From NCBI RefSeq assembly GCF_001880325.1, contig NZ_CP016312.1:1054001-1118000 (forward strand): 64,000 nt of DNA, written 5' to 3'. The DNA comes from Thermus brockianus. Lineage in GTDB: Bacteria; Deinococcota; Deinococci; Deinococcales; Thermaceae. The position numbers and the translations under genes are program-made. Position 1 is the stretch's first letter; each line of letters begins with the position of its first letter. Below are positions 60,735 to 64,000 of this stretch, in pieces. The notes beneath the pieces were generated by a model, which did not search any database, had not been told where the DNA came from, and was given only the letters and a program-made list of their open reading frames with translations.

Positions 60735-61973
60735 ATGGACCCCTTGGCCTGGCTCTACGCCCGCCAGGGGGTGGTGACCCTGGGCCTGGAGCGCATCCGG
60801 GCCCTCCTGGCCCGCTTGGGCAACCCCCAGGAGGCCTACCCCGTGGCCCTGGTGGGGGGGACGAACGGGAAGGGCACCGCCGCCCGGGCCCTCGCCGCCA
60901 TCCTGGAGGAGGCGGGCTTTAGGGTGGGGCTTTACACGAGCCCCCACCTGGTGGCCTTCCGGGAGCGCATCGCCCTCACGGGGGAGCCCATTCCCGAGGC
61001 CCGCCTCCTCTCCCTCCTGGAGGAGGTCCGCCCCCACGCCGAGGCGGTGGGGGCGAGCTTCTTTGAGGCCACCACCGCTTTGGCCCTCCTCTACTTCGCC
61101 CAGGAGGGGGTGGGGTTTTCGGTCCTCGAGGTGGGCCTGGGGGGAAGGTTGGACGCCACCAACGCCGCCGAGCCCACCCTTGCCCTCGTCACCAACATCG
61201 GCCACGACCACCTGGAGGTCCTGGGGCCCACCCTGAGGGACGTGGCCCGGGAGAAGGCAGGGATTTTCCGCCAAGGGGTCCCCGCCCTCACCGCCGCCCG
61301 GGGGGAAGGCTTGGAGGAGCTCAAGGCCCAGGCCCGGGCCCTCGGCACCCCCCTTTGGGTCCTGGGGGAGGACTTCCACGTGGGGGAGGTGGCCCCCACC
61401 CCTATGGGCCTCGCCTTCACCCTGGCCCTTAGAGGGGAGGGGCGGCGCTTCCAAGCTCCCCTCCTCGGCCCCTACCAGGCGGAAAACCTGGCCCTGGCGG
61501 CGGTGGGGGGAAGGCTTTTGGGAGCGGGGTGGGACGCTGTGGAAAGGGGCCTGGCCCGTACGGAGAACCCGGGCAGGCTGGAAAGGCTGAGCCTAGGGGG
61601 GAAGGAGGTCCTCCTGGACGGGGCCCACAACCCGGAAGGCGCCCTGGCCCTGCGGGAAGCGCTCCGCTTCCACGGGCTTCTCCCCGCCGCCTTCGTCCTC
61701 GCCTTTACCAAGGGCAAGGTTCACGCCCCCATGGCGGAGGCCCTCCTTGGCCTCGGCCCCGTGGTCCTCACCCGCTACGCCTCCCCCCGGTGCGAGGACC
61801 CAAGGGCCCTCCTTCCCCTTTTCCCCGGGGCGGAGGTGGAGGAGGACCCCTTAAAGGCCCTAGAAAGGGCGCTTGCCCTAGGGCCCCGCGCGGTGGTGGC
61901 GGGAAGCCTCTACCTGGTGGGGGAGGTGAAGCGGCGCCTTTTGGGGCTTCCCCCCGAGGAGCGCTGGCAGTAG
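60735..61973 (+). CDS. folC: Bifunctional folylpolyglutamate/dihydrofolate synthase
   Basis: Adds Glu to dihydropteroate and folates. 412 residues: P-loop GGTNGKGTAARALAA near residue 41, TSPHLVAFRERIAL, and ATTALALLYFA and EVGLGGRLDATNA of the Mur-ligase fold; LDGAHNPEGALAL is the family signature. Start ATG directly after the fur stop. Confidence 0.95.
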   Translation: MDPLAWLYARQGVVTLGLERIRALLARLGNPQEAYPVALVGGTNGKGTAARALAAILEEAGFRVGLYTSPHLVAFRERIALTGEPIPEARLLSLLEEVRPHAEAVGASFFEATTALALLYFAQEGVGFSVLEVGLGGRLDATNAAEPTLALVTNIGHDHLEVLGPTLRDVAREKAGIFRQGVPALTAARGEGLEELKAQARALGTPLWVLGEDFHVGEVAPTPMGLAFTLALRGEGRRFQAPLLGPYQAENLALAAVGGRLLGAGWDAVERGLARTENPGRLERLSLGGKEVLLDGAHNPEGALALREALRFHGLLPAAFVLAFTKGKVHAPMAEALLGLGPVVLTRYASPRCEDPRALLPLFPGAEVEEDPLKALERALALGPRAVVAGSLYLVGEVKRRLLGLPPEERWQ

Positions 61974-61974
61974 G

Positions 61975-63102
61975 CTAGAGGGCTTCCCGGATGATCCGGG
62001 CTGCCCGGAGGAGGTCCTCCAGGGGCCGCACCAGGGCGATGCGGACAAAACCCCTTCCCCCAGGGCCAAAGCCTTGGCCTGGGGCCAAGGCCACGCCCCG
62101 TTCCACCAGGCGCAGGGCGAAGTCCAGGTCGTCCACCCCCTGGGGCAACCTGCCCCAGAGGTACATGGTGGCCCGGGGGGGCAGAAGCGCCAGGGCCCCC
62201 TCCAGCGCCCGCGCCATTCCCAGGGCCCTTTCCCGGTAGACCTGGGCATAGCCCCGGGTGACCTCCCTCGGGGTCTGGAGGGCCGCCACCCCCAGGCGCA
62301 GGATGCCGGCGTACTGGTTGAAGTCTATGACCCCCTTCACCCGCTCTAGCCGCCCTATGGCCTCCTCGCTTCCCAAGGCGAAGCCCAGGCGGAAGCCCGC
62401 CAGGTTGTAGCTCTTGGAGAGGGAGAAGAACTCCACCACCCGCTCCTTGGCCCCGGGGAGGGCCAAGGGGGAAGGGGCCTCTCCCTCGTAGACCTGGTCC
62501 ACGTAGGGGTTGTCGTGGATGAGCCAAAGCCCGTACCGCTTCGCCAGGGCCAGGGCCTCCTCCAGGTACCCCCAGTCGGCCACCGCCCCCGTGGGGTTGT
62601 TGGGGTAGTTGAGGAGGAGGACCTTAGCCTCCCGCAGGACGGCCTCCGGCACCCTCTTCAGGTCGGCGAGGCCGTCTGGACGCAAGGGGATGGGGTAGGT
62701 CCTTAGGGAGGCCACCCGGGCGGCACCGAAGTAGCTCGGGTAGGCCACCTCGGGGAGGAGGAGGAGGTCTTCCGGTTCCGTGAGGGCGAGGAGGAGGTGG
62801 GCGAGGCCCTCTTGGCTGCCGATGAGGGCCAGGGCCTCCCGCTTGGGGTCTAGGGGTACGCCGTAGCGCCCTTGGTACCAGGTGGTGGCCGCTTCCAGGA
62901 AGGGTAGGGTGCAGCTTTTTAGGCAGTAGCCGTAGGTCCTGGGGTCGGAGAGGGCCTCCCGTAGGGCCATGAGGGGGGCTTCTGGGGGCGGGAGGTCCGT
63001 GGAGCCGATGGAGAGGTCTATGAGCTCTACCCCCCTTTCCCGGGCCCTTCGCTTGGCCTCGTCCACCACCAGGAAGACGGAGGGCTCCGGCACCCTACTC
63101 AT
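61975..63102 (-). CDS. PLP-dependent aminotransferase, class I/II
   Basis: 375 residues, fold type I. Substrate loop GYCLKSCTLPFLEAA, the NYPNNPTGA motif, IHDNPYVDQVYE, and the PLP Lys in FFSLSKSYNLAGFRLGFALG. The DLSIGSTDLPPPE start resembles LL-diaminopimelate/aspartate aminotransferase relatives, but substrate cannot be fixed. Convergent with folC, 1 bp apart; it overlaps the mog gene by 8 bp. Confidence 0.9.
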   Translation of the reverse strand: MSRVPEPSVFLVVDEAKRRARERGVELIDLSIGSTDLPPPEAPLMALREALSDPRTYGYCLKSCTLPFLEAATTWYQGRYGVPLDPKREALALIGSQEGLAHLLLALTEPEDLLLLPEVAYPSYFGAARVASLRTYPIPLRPDGLADLKRVPEAVLREAKVLLLNYPNNPTGAVADWGYLEEALALAKRYGLWLIHDNPYVDQVYEGEAPSPLALPGAKERVVEFFSLSKSYNLAGFRLGFALGSEEAIGRLERVKGVIDFNQYAGILRLGVAALQTPREVTRGYAQVYRERALGMARALEGALALLPPRATMYLWGRLPQGVDDLDFALRLVERGVALAPGQGFGPGGRGFVRIALVRPLEDLLRAARIIREAL

Positions 63103-63589
63103 GGTGCCCCTCCCGCCAGACCTTGCCCGTGACCAGGCTCAGGGCGTGGGGCAACACGGGCAGCACCGCCTCCAGGGACTCCCGCGCCCCCTTGGGGCTT
63201 CCCGGCAGGTTCAGGATGAGGGTCCTGCCCCGCACCCCCGCCACCCCCCGGGAGAGGGCGGCCATGGGGGTTTTCTCCAGGCCCTTCAGGCGCATGAGTT
63301 CGGGAAGGCCCGGCACCTCCCGCTCCAAGACCTCCCGGGTGGCCTCGGGGGTCCGGTCCCGGGGGCTCAGGCCCGTGCCCCCGTTGGTGAGGATGAGGTC
63401 TAAACCCTCCCGGTCGGTCCAAAGCCGGAGCACCTTCTTGATCATGGGGGGCTCGTCGGGCACCACCTCGTAGGCCACCACCTCGTAGGGCCCCCCCTTG
63501 AGGGCCTCCCGCAGGGCCAGGTGGGTGATGTCCTCCCGCTCGCCGCGGAAGCCCTTGTCGGAGACCGTGAGGATGCCCACGCGGAACAT
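63095..63589 (-). CDS. MoaB/MogA family molybdenum cofactor protein
   Basis: 164 residues. RVGILTVSDKG at the start, the TNGGTGLSPRDRTPEA loop for molybdopterin adenylation, and LPGSPKGARESLEAVLP. I start at ATG 63589, where the conserved strand begins; a longer reading adds 14 unlike residues. MoaB and MogA are not told apart here. Confidence 0.9.
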   Translation of the reverse strand: MFRVGILTVSDKGFRGEREDITHLALREALKGGPYEVVAYEVVPDEPPMIKKVLRLWTDREGLDLILTNGGTGLSPRDRTPEATREVLEREVPGLPELMRLKGLEKTPMAALSRGVAGVRGRTLILNLPGSPKGARESLEAVLPVLPHALSLVTGKVWREGHHE

Positions 63590-63708
63590 TTGCCTCAAAG
63601 TACCACACCGGAGAAGGGCAGGATAACGCAAACCTAACGCCCTTCCCTCTACCCTAAAGGGGCCTTAAGGGCGGGAAAGGGGTTTGGCATGACTTCATTT
63701 GTGGTCAA

Positions 63709-64000
63709 CCCCCTTTTCGGATATTCACCTGCGTACTCACCTCACGCCACCGCCCGCAACACCCGGGTGATGGGCAGACCCGCCTGCCCAAGAAGCTGGG
63801 CCACCACGCTCCAGGCCATCACCCAAGCTTCCACTTGCAGGGCCACCGCCTTCAGCCCCCGTACCCTCCCCACCGCCCCCACCAGCCCATCGGCCCCTTC
63901 AGCAGACCAAAGACCGTCTCCAGCTCCCACCGCCGCCCCAAAAGCCTCCGGTACGCACCTCTCCCCGCCGCCGCAGGTTCAAAAGCCGCCCCTCCCTTTG
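63709..64000 (-). mobile_element. IS4-type insertion sequence, copy 3 (cut by window end)
   Basis: Starts CCCCCTTTTCGGATATTCA exactly like the other copies and runs to the window edge. In 260 bp it lacks one base in four C runs (at about 63886, 63963, 63990 and 63994). Confidence 0.88.
63742..64000 (-). pseudogene. Transposase C-terminus, IS copy 3 (frameshifted, partial)
   Basis: The last 50 residues (VGAVGRVRGLKAVALQVEAW to TRVLRAVA) are as in copies 1 and 2. The short C run at 63886-63888 shifts the frame just upstream, inside the codons for GPMGLVGAVG. Three more missing bases lie further out. Confidence 0.8.

Overview
The window is about 69% G+C and comes from the chromosome of a Thermus species. 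Three things point there: the protein sequences (Dxs, PPase, DnaN, DnaA and PheS/T are close to what I know from Thermus thermophilus but not identical to it), the compact and often overlapping genes, and an origin with 13 DnaA-box-like 9-mers between dnaN and dnaA. The species cannot be fixed by eye.

Layout. 1-7.5 kb: end of a TetR/ABC-exporter pair, a PspA-like protein, a lipoprotein, dxs, a metallo-hydrolase, a secreted protein, a radical SAM/SPASM protein and a small cytochrome c. 7.5-19.4 kb: the origin region, pyk-eno-dnaN (minus), oriC, dnaA (minus), then mnmG-rsmG-parA-parB (plus), converging on comEA-comEC (minus). Three parS-like sites lie at 13670, 14801 and 18701. 19.4-29.2 kb: a PH-like protein, glpQ, ppa, a zinc-ribbon protein, rsmI, pfkA, a CvpA-like protein, pheST, a GlcE-like protein and an MFS transporter. 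29.2-40.5 kb: priA, alr, a glucodextranase-C-like protein, yvcK, rapZ, a CPBP protease-like protein, a PH/RHH/SPFH cluster, a NatAB-type exporter and a PduO adenosyltransferase. 40.5-51.6 kb: tRNA-Glu and tRNA-Val, dciA-recF, an MFS transporter, pstSCAB, mnmA, a DUF1385 gene, a leucyl aminopeptidase and a PerR-like regulator. 51.6-53.8 kb: two nearly identical IS4-type elements 41 bp apart. 53.8-64 kb: ftsB-like gene, lysR, aceE-aceF, hemC, a second Fur-family gene, folC, an aminotransferase, a MoaB/MogA protein, and a third IS copy cut by the window end.

The functional theme is chromosome replication, segregation and helicase loading: oriC/DnaA/DnaN, ParABS, RecF/DciA and PriA. The PriA has lost its ATPase motifs and DciA carries a zinc-ribbon-like tail. 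Much of the rest is housekeeping metabolism (isoprenoids, glycolysis, PDH, haem, folate, phosphate uptake).

Three signals go beyond gene content. Several conserved genes (rsmG, recF, the DUF1385 gene and others) are broken by what looks like loss of one base in a poly-G/C run, which suggests assembly error. The palindrome CCTCGAGG occurs at least 43 times and holds nearly every TCGA I noticed. Many genes start 6-9 nt after a -10-like hexamer (leaderless mRNAs), and in four places that hexamer contains the stop codon of the preceding gene. No CRISPR array, phage or defence island was seen.
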